A DNA stretch of 64,000 nucleotides from Apium graveolens (GCF_009905375.1 NC_133657.1:45620192-45684191), one strand, 5' to 3'; shown: positions 35,774 to 48,428, numbered from the stretch's first letter. Numbers and translations are program-made. The notes: generated by a model not told the origin, from the sequence alone.

Positions 35774-36664
35774 CAATATAAGGCGTGCTCTAGAAAATCT
35801 AGAATAGGAATCGTTTCTTGCCTTAAAAATAAATATTATGAATACGATCATGAGATTCTTGTGTTTATGAAACACGTAATTGAATATGAATATTCAATAT
35901 TGAGAGAAAGGATGATTCTGTCAACAACATATTTCTATCTGTAAGAAAGGGTTATTAAGTGACGCCTCTTGACAATGCTCCACCCGATCTGGGAATCATC
36001 TGATTATCGATTATTGATTTGAAATATTTAATTTAAAAGGAAGAATCTCTTTATAATATGATTATGATTGTAACGTAATAGAATCCCTCTAAAATTAAAT
36101 AATATCAAGTAGTAATTGGCCAATGACACAATGGGCTTGTGTCGGTCATAGCCTTCCAACATGGTAGAAAGTGGTTCTTATTTTTAAATAATTATCGTTT
36201 CGTGCTACATCCGAGGGCTTTAATTTCGAAATAAGAAATACTTGTCTATTACATAGAGATGTGTACATTGAATTAGAATCTAAAGGTCGGTACGTGCTAC
36301 AGCCGTGGGCCGTTGGAGACTGATTCAATTGTACGAAATGTTGGGTTAGACTTGACTTAGAATATTGAGTTTGTCGTGCCACAGTCGTGACTCAATTATT
36401 CAAGAGGCTAAACTTATATTAGGGAATAACATAAGATGTAATTGACAAGAGTTGTCTGCCTATTGAACATCACATGACGTTTCGTGCCACAGCCGAGGTT
36501 GTGTGATGGAATGTAGGATCCCTATTCCCACTAGCATTATGAATGCTTGATTTTCACTTAGGGGGTTTAAAAAATTAGATAAACTAGTGGGAGACACTTA
36601 TGAATTAAGACCCGATTCATATAGTGTTTTAAAATGAAATTGAATATTTGCTAAGTGTTGTTAT
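35774..36664 (+). other. Element B leader, right part, with four cgtgcyacagccg boxes
   Basis: No coding frame of note. Four similar boxes occur: cgtgctacatccgagg near 36201, cgtgctacagccgtgg near 36293, cgtgccacagtcgtga near 36375 and cgtgccacagccgagg near 36483. Spacing is 82-108 bases. Together with 9880-10523, the B leader is about 1.5 kb, long for a copia element. Confidence 0.65.
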
Positions 36665-37021
36665 GTGTTTAACATTTACAGATTTACTATATTTGTCATG
36701 TCTTCTGCACTATCACTCCGGAGCATACTAGATGCTCACAAGTTGACTGGTCCTAATTTAGCTGTTTGTTTTCACTGTAACAAGTTGGGACACTGGAAGA
36801 GGAACTGGAAGGTTTACCTTGCAGAATTGAAGAAGAAGGGTAGTGAGACTACCGCTTCTGATTCAGGCATGTTCATGATCGAAGTTAATATGTCACTAGG
36901 TCAAATTTCTACTTGGGTATTAGATACCGCTTATGGTTCTCATATTTGCAATTTGTTGCAAGGACTAAAGGGAAGTAGGACTCTTGAAAAAGATGAGGTG
37001 AGTCTACATATGGGCAATTGA
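36665..37021 (+). pseudogene. Element B gag remnant and protease start
   Basis: The frame holds a copia Gag start (SLRSILDAHKLTGPN), then jumps at once to the zinc-knuckle region CFHCNKLGHWKRNW, in which the last Cys is Trp. Most of the capsid region, some 200 residues in this family, is absent. The protease motif follows as WVLDTAYGSHIC; the usual Asp-Thr-Gly is Asp-Thr-Ala here, so activity is doubtful. TGA at 37019 ends the frame. Confidence 0.75.
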
Positions 37022-39938
37022 GCAAGGGTTGCGGCCATCTCTGTAGGATCATTTAGTTTACATATGCCTACGGGCAAGACTATTATTTTGAATAATTGTT
37101 ATTACGTTCCCTCTATTGTGAGGAATATTGTTTCTATTCCTATGTTGGATGTGGATGGTTTTTCATTTATTATTAAGAATAATGAATGTTCTATCCTTAG
37201 AGATAATGTTCTTTTTGGACGTGGCATTTTAAATAATGGTCTGTATGTATGTGACGTAGAGCATGATTTACTTCAGATTGAACAAACTAATAAAAGAAAA
37301 CGAGATAATGAAAATCTGACCTATTTATGGCACTGTAGGCTAGGTCATATTAGTGAAAATAAACTGCGGACATTGCATAAGGAAGGGTTACTTGACCCCT
37401 TTGATTTTGAATCATATCCTACATGCGAGTCTTGTCTATTAGGTAAAATGACCAAATCTCCATTTAATGGACATTGAGAGAGGGCTACAGATTTGTGAGG
37501 GTTAGTACACACAGATGTATGTGGACCAATGTCTACGCAAGCCATGGGTGAATTTTCATACTTCATTACTTTCATAGATGATAGATCTAGATTCGGATAT
37601 GTGTATTTGATGAAACACAAGTCTGAAGCCTTTGAAAAGTTCAAAGTATATAAACATGAAGTGGAGAAACAAACCGAACACAGTATTATAACTCTTTGAT
37701 CAGATCGAGGTGGTGAATACTTGAATGGAGAGTTTCTAGATTATCTGAAAGAAAATGGTATAGTCTCCCAGTGGACTCCTCTATATACTCCACAGTTAAA
37801 TGGGGTATCTGAAAGGAGAAATCAAACTTTGTTAGACATGGTTCGGTCCATGATGAGCTATGTGAATCTTCCAGTATTCCTATGGGGTTATGCATTGGAA
37901 AACTCGGCATATTTACTGAATAAGGTGCCTTCCAAATCTGTTCCTCAAACACCATATGAGATATGGAAAGAAAGGAAACCGAGTCTTAAACACGTTAAGA
38001 TTTGGGGATGTCCAGCTTATGTCAAGAAAGTTGACCCAGATAAGCTGGAATCTCGATCCGTAAAATGTAATTTTGTGGGATATCCTAAAGAGACTTTGGG
38101 GTATTACTTTTACACCGATCATCGGTTGTTTGTCTCTAAACATGCTACCTTCTTGGAAAAGGAGTTTATCCTTGAAGGAAACAGTGGGAGCAAAATTGAA
38201 CTTGATGAAGATCAAGAAGCACAAACTACTACGGATCAAGTGGAAACACCTGTTCAGACTGAACAACATTCCGTGGAACAGCCCATTCGTAGGACAGGGA
38301 GAGTGTCTCGCCAACCTGAGAGGTATTATGGCCTTGTCATTGAGAATGACAATGAGTTGTAAATCATTGATGATGACGACCCTGTGATCTATAATGAGGC
38401 TATGAGTAGTGTTGACTCAGAGAAATGGCATAGTGCCATGAAATCTGAAATAGAATCTATGTATACCAACCAAGTATGGACTCTGGTTGAGGTGCCTGAA
38501 GGTGTTAAGCCTATTGGGTGCAAGTGGGTATACAAAAGAAAGATTGGAGCAGATGGCCAGGTGGAGACCTATAAGGCCAGGCTCATGGAAAAAGGATTCA
38601 AACAAAGGCGAGGGATTGACTTTGATAAAACTTTTTCGCCTGTAGCCCTGTTAAAATCAATTCGGATTTTGCTTGCGTTTGTTGCTTACTACGACTATGA
38701 GATCTGGAAAATGGACGTGTAAACGGCCTTCCTCAATGGAGAACTTGAGGAGGAAGTATATATGACACAGCCAGAGGGTTTTCTTTCCAAGAGAAATGAA
38801 CACCTAGTGTGTAAGCTGCTGCGAACCATATATGGTTTAAGGAAAGCTTCTCGTAGATGGAACATCCGTTTTGATGAGACAATCAAAGAGTTTGGTTTTA
38901 TCAAAAACATAGATGAACCATGTGTCTACAAGAAGGTTAGTGGGAGTGCGGTAACATTTCTTGTATTGTATGTGGATGACATACTTCTTATAGGAAATGA
39001 TATACCGATGCTACAATCAGTCAAAGTATGGCTATCAAAGAACTTCACCATGAAGGACTTGGGAGAAGCATCCTACATTCTCGGTATGAAGATATATAGA
39101 GATAGATCTAGAAGAATGATAGGTCTTACCCAGGGTACATACATCCAGAAAGTGCTTAAAAGGTTTAGCATGGAAAACTCCAAAAGAGGTCTCATACCGA
39201 TGAGCCATGGAGTGTCCCTTTCCGAAAAAAATATCTCCTAAGACACCTGAGGAAAAAGAGCGTGTGAGTAAGATTCCTTATGCTTCAGCAATAGGATCTA
39301 TCATGTACGCGATGTTGTGTACAAGGACTGATGTTGCTTATTCAATTAGTGTCACGAGCAGATATCAGTCCAATCCAGGTGAAGACCACTAGAAAGCAGT
39401 GAAAAACATCCTTAAGTACTTGCGAAGGACTCAGGACATTTTTCTTGTTTTTGGTGGTGAATCTGAGTTGAAAATAGAGGGTTATACTGACTCTAGTTTT
39501 CAATCAGAAAGTGATAGCAAATCCATGTCAGGGCACGTGTTTACTCTGAATGGTGGTGCGATTAGTTGGAAGAGTTCCCAACAGTCTACAACGGCTGACT
39601 CCACAGAGGAAGCAGAATATATAGCTACAAGTGAGGCTGCAAAAGAAGCCGTTTGGATGAGGAAATTTATTTCTGAGTTGGGAGTTGTTCCTAGCGTTGA
39701 AGAGCCTATTGCGCTGTATTGTGATAACAACGCAGCAATAGCACAAGCCAAGGAACCTAGGTCTCATAGAAATTCCAAACATGTCCTGCGGCGCTTTCAT
39801 CTGATTAGGGAGATTATTGAAAGAGGAGATGTCAACGTCAAGAGAGTTGACATACATAATAACGTAGCAGACCCACTCACAAAGCCACTTTCTCAGAGTC
39901 ACTTTGATCGTCATAAAGACAAGATGGGTATTAGATAA
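37022..39938 (+). pseudogene. pol: Element B pol: integrase, RT, RNase H (many stops)
   Basis: In one frame from 37064 to 39241: pre-integrase WHCRLGHISENKL and CESCLLGKM, integrase core (HTDVCGPMS, SDRGGEY, VSERRNQ), a linker, and reverse transcriptase with [22 protein letters not shown] and YVDD (about 38968). Stops occur at 37475, 37496, 37697, 38360 and 38720; that at 37697 is TGA where CGA is expected. A frameshift at an A run near 39228 leads to 39207-39938 with RNase H (GYTDSSFQSE, STEEAEYIA, CDNNAAIAQ, ending DKMGIR), and a TAG lies at 39390. Inactive. Confidence 0.85.
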
Positions 39939-39970
39939 CAGAGTGATTGGCTTTAGTACAAGTGGGAGAT
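39939..39970 (+). other. Polypurine tract of element B
   Basis: acaagtgggagat ends at 39970, directly before the 3' LTR. Confidence 0.75.
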
Positions 39971-40462
39971 TGAAAAAGATATGTCCTAAGTTCAATCATG
40001 TATGAGGATTTAGGAATAACTTTTATGTAATCTGTTTTGATTTCATTGATATTAATAAAAGGCTTGTTTCGTTTTTATTGCGGGCTCTATCTATTTAAAT
40101 GTTTAAATAAGATATACCACAGTTTAGAGAAAAGCTTTTTATGGATTGTGATGAGATCATAATAATGAGACCTAAAAGATGATAACTCTAAACTTAAATA
40201 GTTCCTGGTTGTAGGATTACTAACTGGTTATTAATAATCCGCAAAGATCGGTACATACTATGTTTGCTTCATTATGAAGGATGTCTGTTCTCATAGACAT
40301 TTGTGTGGTGACACTATAACTAGTATGTAGGTGCTTATTATAGAATAAGTTCACTGAACATGACTCACACAGCTGAACAACTGATGGAGTTCACTCACGT
40401 GTCAGCAGTTGTTCACATAGTGATAGTTGTACAAGTATCCTTAGACTTGAGGTCATCATAGT
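39971..40462 (+). mobile_element. Element B, 3' LTR, first part
   Basis: Matches 8173-8662 of the 5' LTR, and is broken at catagt by element D. The left atagt TSD copy of D is 40458-40462. Confidence 0.9.
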
Positions 40463-41744
40463 TGAAAGGCATATGTCATAGCCTATTTGTTTATTCGAAG
40501 ATTTAACTCAACTCAAATAAGAATGTAATAAGTAAATAGTGGATCTATCGTCAGAGAGATCTCACAGAGTAACATATGTCAAAGGATTAAGAAGCATTGT
40601 TCATCTACAGACTTGATTACTTAATTCACTGGAAGAAGCTCAAGAAATTGATCAAGCCTCAGTGATATAAATCAAGATTGTGGATTTAATCAAGTGACAA
40701 AGATCTCGTCAGGGTATCAATTAATTACAAGGATTTAGTCTGAAGAAAATCAAGAGTATCAAGGTCAAGGCTTGAAGAAACGTCACGAAAGTTAGTCACT
40801 CATGAACCAGACAGTACATCGAGTGTCAACATTGAAGTGGTGGAATTGATTCATAATTGACAGTAATTTTCAGAAGATTTTCAGAAGAATGGTTGCTGCT
40901 CAAGATTAGTATTAATTCTCTATTAATTAATTAAGTCAAATAATTTATTTAAGAAAATAAATTATATCTGCAAAGATTAATTTATTGATTAATTGAATTA
41001 ATTGATTAATTAATTCAGAATTAATATTAAGGACTTTCAGAATTGTTATTAGATTAAAATCTATTAATAATTCAGTAAGACAATATGATTTGAACTACTA
41101 TGACAATCGGTATGACAATTGATAGTCATACCGAAAGTCTTACTAGTTCATTGTGATTGTCTTGCTAGTTCAAAAGGATAGTCTCACCGAAAGTCCTACC
41201 AGTTCAAATGGATTGTCATGCCAGTTCATTTGATTGTCTTGCCGAAAGTCTTGCTGATTCAACTGGATTATTTTGTTTACTTAAAACAACAGAAAGCAGA
41301 AGACATTATCTAATCAATCAAACAGAACACACAAGTCAAGAACACAGCAGAAATAAAAGCAAATCATTTCATTTTTCATCTGCTTTATTCAAGATCAAAA
41401 TTCTAGATTGTAAAGTTAAATCCAAACCACTAGAATTATTTATCTTGTTCTTGTGTAACAATCTAGCGGATTAAAATCCCTAGAACTTAATCTCAAATCG
41501 CAGTTAGCATTTGATCTTTTCATTGCAAAAATAGAAAAAGTTCATGTCGGATTTATTCTAGATTTGTAATAATTGATTTGAGATTAATCCCTTGTAACAG
41601 ATACCGTTGTTGTAACACCTTTCAAGTTTAATAAAAGTTTTATTTAACTTGAATTTTGTTTCACCTTTTTATTCCGCATTTTATTCGATTAAACGGTATT
41701 GTTTGCATTCAACCCCCCTTCTACAAACAAATTGGGACCTAACA
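40463..41744 (+). mobile_element. Element D, 5' LTR (1282 bp)
   Basis: Starts tgaaaggcatatg and ends gggacctaaca. Repeats at 41090-41270 use a motif of the type gtcttgcyagttca and gtctyrccgaaagtc. A perfect 10-bp inverted repeat tcggtatgac (41107-41116) and gtcataccga (41125-41134) has an 8-base spacer. Confidence 0.92.
41090..41270. repeat. D-specific motif array and inverted repeat in LTR
   Basis: At least six copies of gtc(t/a)tgccagttc-like or gtcttgccgaaagtc-like units follow the inverted repeat. The corresponding array in the 3' LTR is 46530-46730; it has an additional 21-base unit (near 46598-46620), showing that the array changes length. Confidence 0.75.
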
Positions 41745-41746
41745 AT

Positions 41747-41758
41747 TGGTATCAGAGC
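41747..41758 (+). other. Primer-binding site, element D
   Basis: tggtatcagagc, two bases after the LTR end, complementary to the 3' end of initiator tRNA-Met. Confidence 0.9.
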
Positions 41759-41842
41759 CTTCTGATTAACGTACAAATCAAGATCCTAGACTTTTGTGTT
41801 TCTTTCACTTCTTGAATTTTTTATTCACTTAAAAAATTCATA

Positions 41843-43366
41843 ATGACTACACAAAAAGTTGGAACCGTTAAAATTCCACTATTCGATAAAGAAAATTATG
41901 TTATGTGGAAGAAGAAGATGCTATTGTTTTTACAAGTTGCTAATCCCAAATATCTGGAAGTGTTAAAGAAGGGTCCAAAAATTCTAATGGTTATTGAACC
42001 AGAGGTAATAGAAAATGATCTGGTGATCACCAAAGCTAGAACTTATGTGAAAGATCCTGAGGATTTCTCTCCTGCTGAAATAGAAGAAGCCTACCTGGAT
42101 GCTAGCCTTCAATTAATTTTAGTAGATTCCCTTGATCCCTTGATGAATAGACATGTGATGAATTGTAAAGATTCCAAATATATCTGGGAAACTATTGAGG
42201 TTATTAATGAAGGCACAGAGGAAGTTAGGGAGAATAAGTTAGAAATCCTAACCTCTGAGTATGAATACTTTAAATCCAATCCAGGAGAAGAAATCACTGA
42301 AGTGTTTGAGAGGTACAATCCATTGATCAACAACCTGAACATTAATGGTAAATACTATTCCATCAGGGAGGTCAACAAAAGGTTCCTTTTAACACTGCCA
42401 ACTCATCTCGAACATAGAATCACTGCCATAAGAGAAGCAAGAGATCTGAGCGAGATTTCTTTGGAAAGGCTCTATGGTGTGTTAAAGACTTATGAGTTGG
42501 AGCAGATTCAGCAGAAGGAAGTTTATGGGAAAGGAAGAGTGGTCAGCACGTCTACTGCTCTAGTAGCTGATGAACAATAACAACAACCACAATATCAACA
42601 ACAATCTCAACAGTCAGAAAGAATGGTACAGTCTTCCAAGGTTGAAGAAAATGTGATAGTAGCAGAATTTGATCCTCCTACTACAAATCAATCAGGAGAT
42701 GATTTTTATTCCTTGGAAGAACTGGAGCAATTGGAGGATGAGTCAATGGCCCTGATTGTCAAGAGATTCTCAAATGTCAGATTCAAAAGGAATCCCAAGT
42801 TCAAGTACAAGTCCAACTACAACAGATTCCAGAAAGGTGGATCTTCATCCTCTAACACCAGCAGTGGTGGGTACAAAACAGGGATGGTTGATCGAAGCAC
42901 CATTCGATGCTTCAACTGTAATGAGTTGGGACACTTTGCCACAGAATGCAGGAAGCCAAAATAAGTTAGGAAGAACTCTTACGATTCTAATCAGAAGAGT
43001 AAATCTGAAAGGGCTTACCTGGCAAAGGGAAGAAGCTGGGATGATACTGACAGTGAAGATGAAGAAGTTGGGAATCTTGCTCTCATGGCTAGTGATGCAA
43101 ACACCTCATCGTCAAGAAAAGAGGTAAAATTTACTGATGCTGAATTAGTTTATCATCTAGGAGGTTCCTTAGATTGTGCTCATCGTGATAATGAATTGTT
43201 AAATCAACAAATCAAAGACCTTGAGAAAGAGGTCAATGAATTAAGACTTGTGCACATTAATCAAGATAAATTAAAAGAACAAGTATCTTTTCTAGAGAAT
43301 AGAGTTGACTGTTATAGAGCCAAACACAGAGTCACAACCTATCTCAACCTCTCCCCCACTGTCTAA
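41843..43366 (+). pseudogene. gag: Element D gag (two stops, then pol deletion junction)
   Basis: One frame from ATG 41843 to about 43318, interrupted by TAA 42578 and TAA 42962. The Gag start (VKIPLFDKENYVMWK) resembles that of C (VKIPILERDNYHHWK). A CCHC zinc knuckle CFNCNELGHFATEC ends just before the second stop. A predicted coiled coil follows (43085-43315), then the sequence passes directly into the third ORF in a different frame near 43318. Residues after that point in this frame are probably chance. Confidence 0.82.
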
Positions 43367-45638
43367 AATGTTACCCAGAAGATTAATAGGAAGTAGTGTA
43401 TTGTTAAATGTGAGTGAACCCTCAGCTCTGCCTCCTCCCAAGAAAAGAAGAACATATACTGAGGCATCTGAAAGCCCATCCGTGTCCTCCCAACAGGACA
43501 TGGACTTTGAAATGGCCAATGAACAGTTACTAGAGACATTCTCTCAACAGGATGAATCTATTGAAATTCGCCATAGGGCCATGGCATCTTGTACTGAGTC
43601 AAGCACAATTCCGTTACTCACAATGGAACCATACATACCCACAGATGATACTCAGGACACGGAGCGAGGAGTGCACATAGAGTCTGTTACAGTGCCTGCT
43701 ATAGTTACGGCAGAAGAGCAGTCACATGCTTCTCAGGGAAAATCTGACTCTCAGCCACCCTTAATAGAGTCATTTTCTCCCCTCCCAGATCCAACACCTC
43801 TGGCTCCCTCACGGGATTCTCCACTCGCAGATTTATTTGGAGAAAGTGGAGGGCAACTCGGTCAATCTATCCCTGAAGCAATTCAGACATCTATTTCACA
43901 TGAAATGATAGGTTTGACTGAGGATCGGGACTCGCGAATTCCCATTGCACCACCACTGACCTCTCTTGAAGAGGCTAGGGTGATTTTAACTGCAGGTATA
44001 GAAGAACAGCAACAGGAAGACTCCTCACGATCAATTATATTGAGAGAAACACAAGCACGAGAGGTGAGTGAACCAAACACGAGTGAAATTCAGGTGAGAG
44101 CACACACAGACACAGACACTGAAAACCTGTTAGCTCAAATTGCAGCTCTAAAAGAAGAACTTGCTAAAAGCCAAGCTGAGGCTCAAGCATTCAAAGCACA
44201 AGTGGTTGAACGGTCTTCTTCTTCCACCTCTGTCAACAATCAGCTGGCACTCATCAGGAATGATATCTCAGATCTCAAGACCACTGTCATACCAAAGCTC
44301 AATTCCATTCAGGAAACTCCAACTTTATCAGCTGATGACATTTCTAACTTCTGCTCTCTACATACAAGAATGACTTCTCTTGAAGACCTGGTTAAAATGA
44401 ATCATGCACTGGACTCCTCCAGATTTCTAAAGATAGAAACGGGCATGGAACATCTTAATGAAGGAATGAAACACTTGTATTTCATGATCAAGAATTCTCA
44501 CTGCCCTAATGAAGAGGATCCCTCAAATAAGGGGGAGAAGAAAGGGAGTAGTGGAAAGGGAAAAGAAAAAGATACCTCTGCTGGAGACAAAGGAAAGGCT
44601 GATGATGTCTACTACAGTGGAGAACATGATGACTTTGATATTTTTGACATTCCCACTGAACCAGTCTTGGAAGATAAAGATGGTTTATTTGAAGCTGAAG
44701 AGGAAAGTGATTTTGGAGAATGGGAAGAGGAAACTACAGTGGATCCTATATTTGAGAAAGAGTTTCAGCAACAGCAGTCAGAGATGAAAAGAAAAGAAGT
44801 TGAACTCAAAAAGGTCTCCCAGATCATTGACATGAGGAAAGACATACAAAGAACAGAAACTCTTCAAAAGCAACGTCTTCATGACATTAAGGCTCAAGAA
44901 AGGAGAAGAGATGTCAGACTGAAGATTGGTGAAAAATGGGATGAAGCTAGGAGAGTACTTGATATGCCTCAGCTGAGCACTAACAATGATAGGCAGTTCC
45001 TACATCTTATTGACAAGCTGGAAATCTCAAATCCTAACAATGACATGTACATGAATGCTATCAAGACTGAAGTCTCAAGGATCATAGCTGTTTTTGACAG
45101 ATCCCTAAATGAGATGAGCATTTTTGTATATTGTCAGAGTGAAGGATCTTTCAAGGTGTCACTTCATCTGTTTGAGAATCGTTCTTTGTCAGAGATTTGG
45201 GTTCTTCTCAACAAAGTAAAAAGAAGCTCATAATTGAATAAAGTTCTTCGAGAAAGGCTTAAAGAGTTTGCCAGCAGGGCTAGTCCTCAAGTGGTCAACA
45301 ATCCTCATCAGGTGAGATTCTTTAAGTCTGATTGTCTTCAAATCTGTCAGCTAGATGTACAATCTCTTAAAGACTACTCAGCTAAGCATCTGGTCTGGAT
45401 GGAACATCATTTAAGAACTGCTGGATACTCATCCATGTTGAAGACTCAAGCTGCTGATTTGATTCAAGCTTATTGTGAAAAGAATATTAAAAGGTACAAT
45501 CAGTTCAAGAATAAGCTGAAGTCAGTTGGAGTTCAACCAGTCAGACCAGCAAGCTTCACTTCAGAAAAGGATCGTGTCTTTGACAAGGAGTTGCTTCAAG
45601 ATTTAGAAGAAGGTGAAGTCAGAAGAGAAGACAACTGA
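43318..45638 (+). pseudogene. Element D third ORF, C-terminal two-thirds
   Basis: Open from 43305 to TAA 45231, then in the same frame to 45638, about 770 codons. It begins in the Ser/Thr/Pro-rich region; the N-terminal domain seen in C is missing, removed with pol. Then come a coiled coil (LLAQIAALKEELAKSQ...), a Gly/Lys/Ser-rich stretch, an acidic part (44640-44760), a charged helical part and a C-terminal domain with a helical, basic end. The layout parallels the C protein, though sequence similarity is weak by eye. Function unknown. Confidence 0.72.
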
Positions 45639-45900
45639 AGTCAATTAGTTCAAAACTCAATGTAATATGATTAGAGCTTTATGAATCAAGATAGACTAAT
45701 GTAGTTATATGATCAGGCTAGAGGAACATCTATCTTGTATTCACTTGTAAATTTCTTTTGGAATCTGGAAAATGTTAAATATAATCCAGAACTTTTCTGC
45801 TATTTACTTTGCATTACTGTTTATATCTTTTTCTTATTTGTTAGTTGAGTTATCCTCTAGGTATTTGTTGTTATTGTCTAACAAGCAAATAGGGGGAGAT
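45639..45900 (+). other. 3' untranslated part and polypurine tract, element D
   Basis: Non-coding. Ends in aaatagggggagat (45887-45900), identical to that of C. Confidence 0.85.
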
Positions 45901-47202
45901 TGAAAGGCATATGTCATAGCCTATTTGTTTATTCGAGGATTTAACTCAACTCAAATAAGAATGTAATAAGTAAATAGTGGATCTATCGTGAGAGAGATCT
46001 CACAGAGTAACATATGTCAAAGAATTAAGAAGCATTGTTCATCTACAGACTTGATTACTTAATTCACTGGAAGAAGCTCAAGAAATTGATCAAGCCTCAG
46101 TGATATAAATCAAGATTGTGGATTTAATCAAGTGACAGAGATCTCATCAGGGTATCAATTAATTACAAGGATTTAGTCTGAAGAAAATCAAGAGTATCAA
46201 GGTCAAGGCTTGAAGAAACGTCACAAAAGTTAGTCACTCATGAACCAGACAGTACATCGAGTGTCAACATTGAAGTGGTGGAATTGATTCATAATTGATA
46301 GTAATTTTCAGAAGATTTTCAGAAGAATGGTTGCTGCTCAAGATTAGTATTAATTCTCTATTAATTAATTAAGTCAAATATTTAATTAAGAAAATAAATT
46401 ATATCTGCAAAGATTAATTTATTGATTAATTGAATTAATTGATTAATTAATTCAGAATTAATATTAAGGATTTTCAGAATTGTTATTAGATTAAAATCTA
46501 TTAATAAGTCAGTAAGACAATATGATTTGAACTACTATGACAATCGGTATGACAATTGATAGTCATACCGAAAGTCTTGCTAGTTCATTGTGATTGTCTT
46601 GCTAGCTATTGGGATTGTCTTGCTAGTTCAAAAGGATAGTCTCACCGAAAGTCCTACCAGTTCAAATGGATTGTCATGCCTGTTCATTTGATTGTCTTGC
46701 CGAAAGTCTTGCTGATTCAACTGGATTATTTTGTTTACTTAAAACAACAGAAAGCATAAGACATTATCTAATCAATCAAACAGAACACACAAGTCAAGAA
46801 CACAGCAAAAACAAAAGCAAATCATTTCATTTTTCATCTGCTTTATTCAAGATCAAAATTCTAGATTGTAAAGTTAAATCCAAACCACTAGAATTATTTA
46901 TCTTGTTCTTGTGTAACAATCTAGCGGATCAAAATCCCTAGAACTTAATCTCAAATCGCATTTAGCATTTGATCTTTTCATTGCAAAAATAGAAAAAGTT
47001 CATGTCGAATTTATTCTAGATTTGTAATAATTGATTTGAGATTAATCCCTTGTAACAGATACCGTTGTTGTAACACCTTTCAAGTTTAATAAAAGTTTTA
47101 TTTAACTTGAATTTTGTTTCACCTTTTTATTCCGCATTTTATTCGATTAAACGGTATTGTTTGCATTCAACCCCCCTTCTACAAACAAATTGGGACCTAA
47201 CA
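45901..47202 (+). mobile_element. Element D, 3' LTR (1302 bp)
   Basis: Same ends as the 5' LTR. The inverted repeat is at 46544-46553 and 46562-46571. Followed by TSD atagt, then the rest of the B LTR. Confidence 0.92.
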
Positions 47203-48428
47203 ATAGTCATCTTGTGTACACTGAACTATGCTTTGGTTTAGTTCTTAGTCTCAAGGGAAAATTATAAGGGCTCTACTGGGTATAGAAATTTGTACACGAA
47301 GATAGTGTGTGATCAATAAAGGATCTACCCCTTCCAGTGTAGGAAGAGAATGTTCAATACTGATCCACTTATGTTAGTTCAGGAATCTCTGGCTAGAGTG
47401 AATGAAATTAGAAAGAAGTTTTTAATTTACATTAAATAGAACTAAGCATAGTGAATGGGAAAGCAAGTGATTAAATAAGATAGGCTTGATACAAGTTCCA
47501 TGCCTTATATTTAATCATGACATTGCAGGGTAGAAGGAATTGATTGTACGGTAACTACTCACTGGATAGGTTCTTGGTATTCTAAGCAGTGAATTTGTAT
47601 TATCCGGATAGTCGCGATATGCTGAGAAGTATCCCTCACGATGTAGAATAGAATAAATATGATTAATTAATTAATCATATTTAATGAATTAGAGAATTTA
47701 TATAAATAATGATAAAATAGTTTTATTATTATTTATTTCTACTACCGGCTTAATATTGAACCTACAGGGTCACACCATAAAAGAGAATGATTTAATGGTG
47801 GAGGAATTAATTAATAATGGCTGATAATTATTTATTTATGAAATAAATAATTAATTGGCAAATTTAATAATTGATTAAATGAGATTTAATTGATTATAAA
47901 TTAATTAAGAAAAGGTTCTTAATATTATTAATTAAGAATTTAATTTTTGGAAATTAAATCAAGTGAGAGAATTATTTCTAAAGAGTTTAGAAAAAGGATT
48001 AATAATTAAAAGGTGTTTTAATTATTAGTGGGAATAGTAAAGGGTTAATAATAATAATATTTTATGGGAAACTTTTCAGCTAGAAATTTTGCCTATAAAT
48101 ATACTATTATAGACCCAATTTTTTCCTCAACCAAAAAGATTTAAAAAACCCTAATTCTCTCCATCTCCTCCTCCTTCATTGCATCGTTTTCTTGGTAGAT
48201 ACCGGTGGAGTGCTTCACACTTGAGGAGCAGCTGCTAAGGATCTCCGTTCATCATTTTTGGATCGCCATTAAAGACCTCCATCTTTCCATTAACGTAAAG
48301 CTTCTTAAGGTAAACATACTGAACTACGAATTAAATATTATTTTTTGCATGCATCCTGTGGAGGGTTTCGGTTTTTTTTGAGATTTAAATTTATGTTTTC
48401 GCTGCGTTTATGTGCTAAAAACCCTTCA
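47203..48428 (+). mobile_element. Element B, 3' LTR, second part
   Basis: Continues from 40462 after the TSD and matches 8663-9879, including TATAAATA at 48094-48101. Ends aaaacccttca. The two parts total 1713 bp, against 1707 for the 5' LTR. Confidence 0.9.

Larger units (their letters stand above)
40463..47202 (+). mobile_element. Element D: SIRE-like copia element lacking pol (6740 bp)
   Basis: LTRs 40463-41744 and 45901-47202, TSD atagt (40458-40462 and 47203-47207), primer site tggtatcagagc at 41747-41758 and purine tract agggggagat at 45891-45900. The interior encodes Gag and the C-terminal two-thirds of the third ORF, but no protease, integrase, RT or RNase H. The two LTRs differ by about 18 substitutions by eye (near 1.5%) plus a 21-base insertion in the 3' copy. 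It must have moved with enzymes from another element if the pol loss came before insertion. Confidence 0.92.
8173..48428 (+). mobile_element. Element B: degenerate Ty1/copia element hosting C and D
   Basis: LTRs at 8173-9879 and 39971-48428 (the latter split by D) start tgaaa.agatatgtcc and end aaaacccttca, with a cattc TSD. The internal part is 9880-10523 plus 35774-39970 once C is removed. It encodes a broken copia pol in the order protease-integrase-RT-RNase H. The first 490 LTR bases differ at 17 positions by eye, about 3.5%. No clear primer-binding site for initiator tRNA-Met follows the 5' LTR. The copia lineage is not assigned. Confidence 0.9.

Noticed and set aside
41208..41474. Frame of 88 codons in the D LTR (and 46666-46941)
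   Set aside because: Lies inside the LTR across the motif array and the probable transcript start. No domain. Both copies are open only because the LTRs are young.
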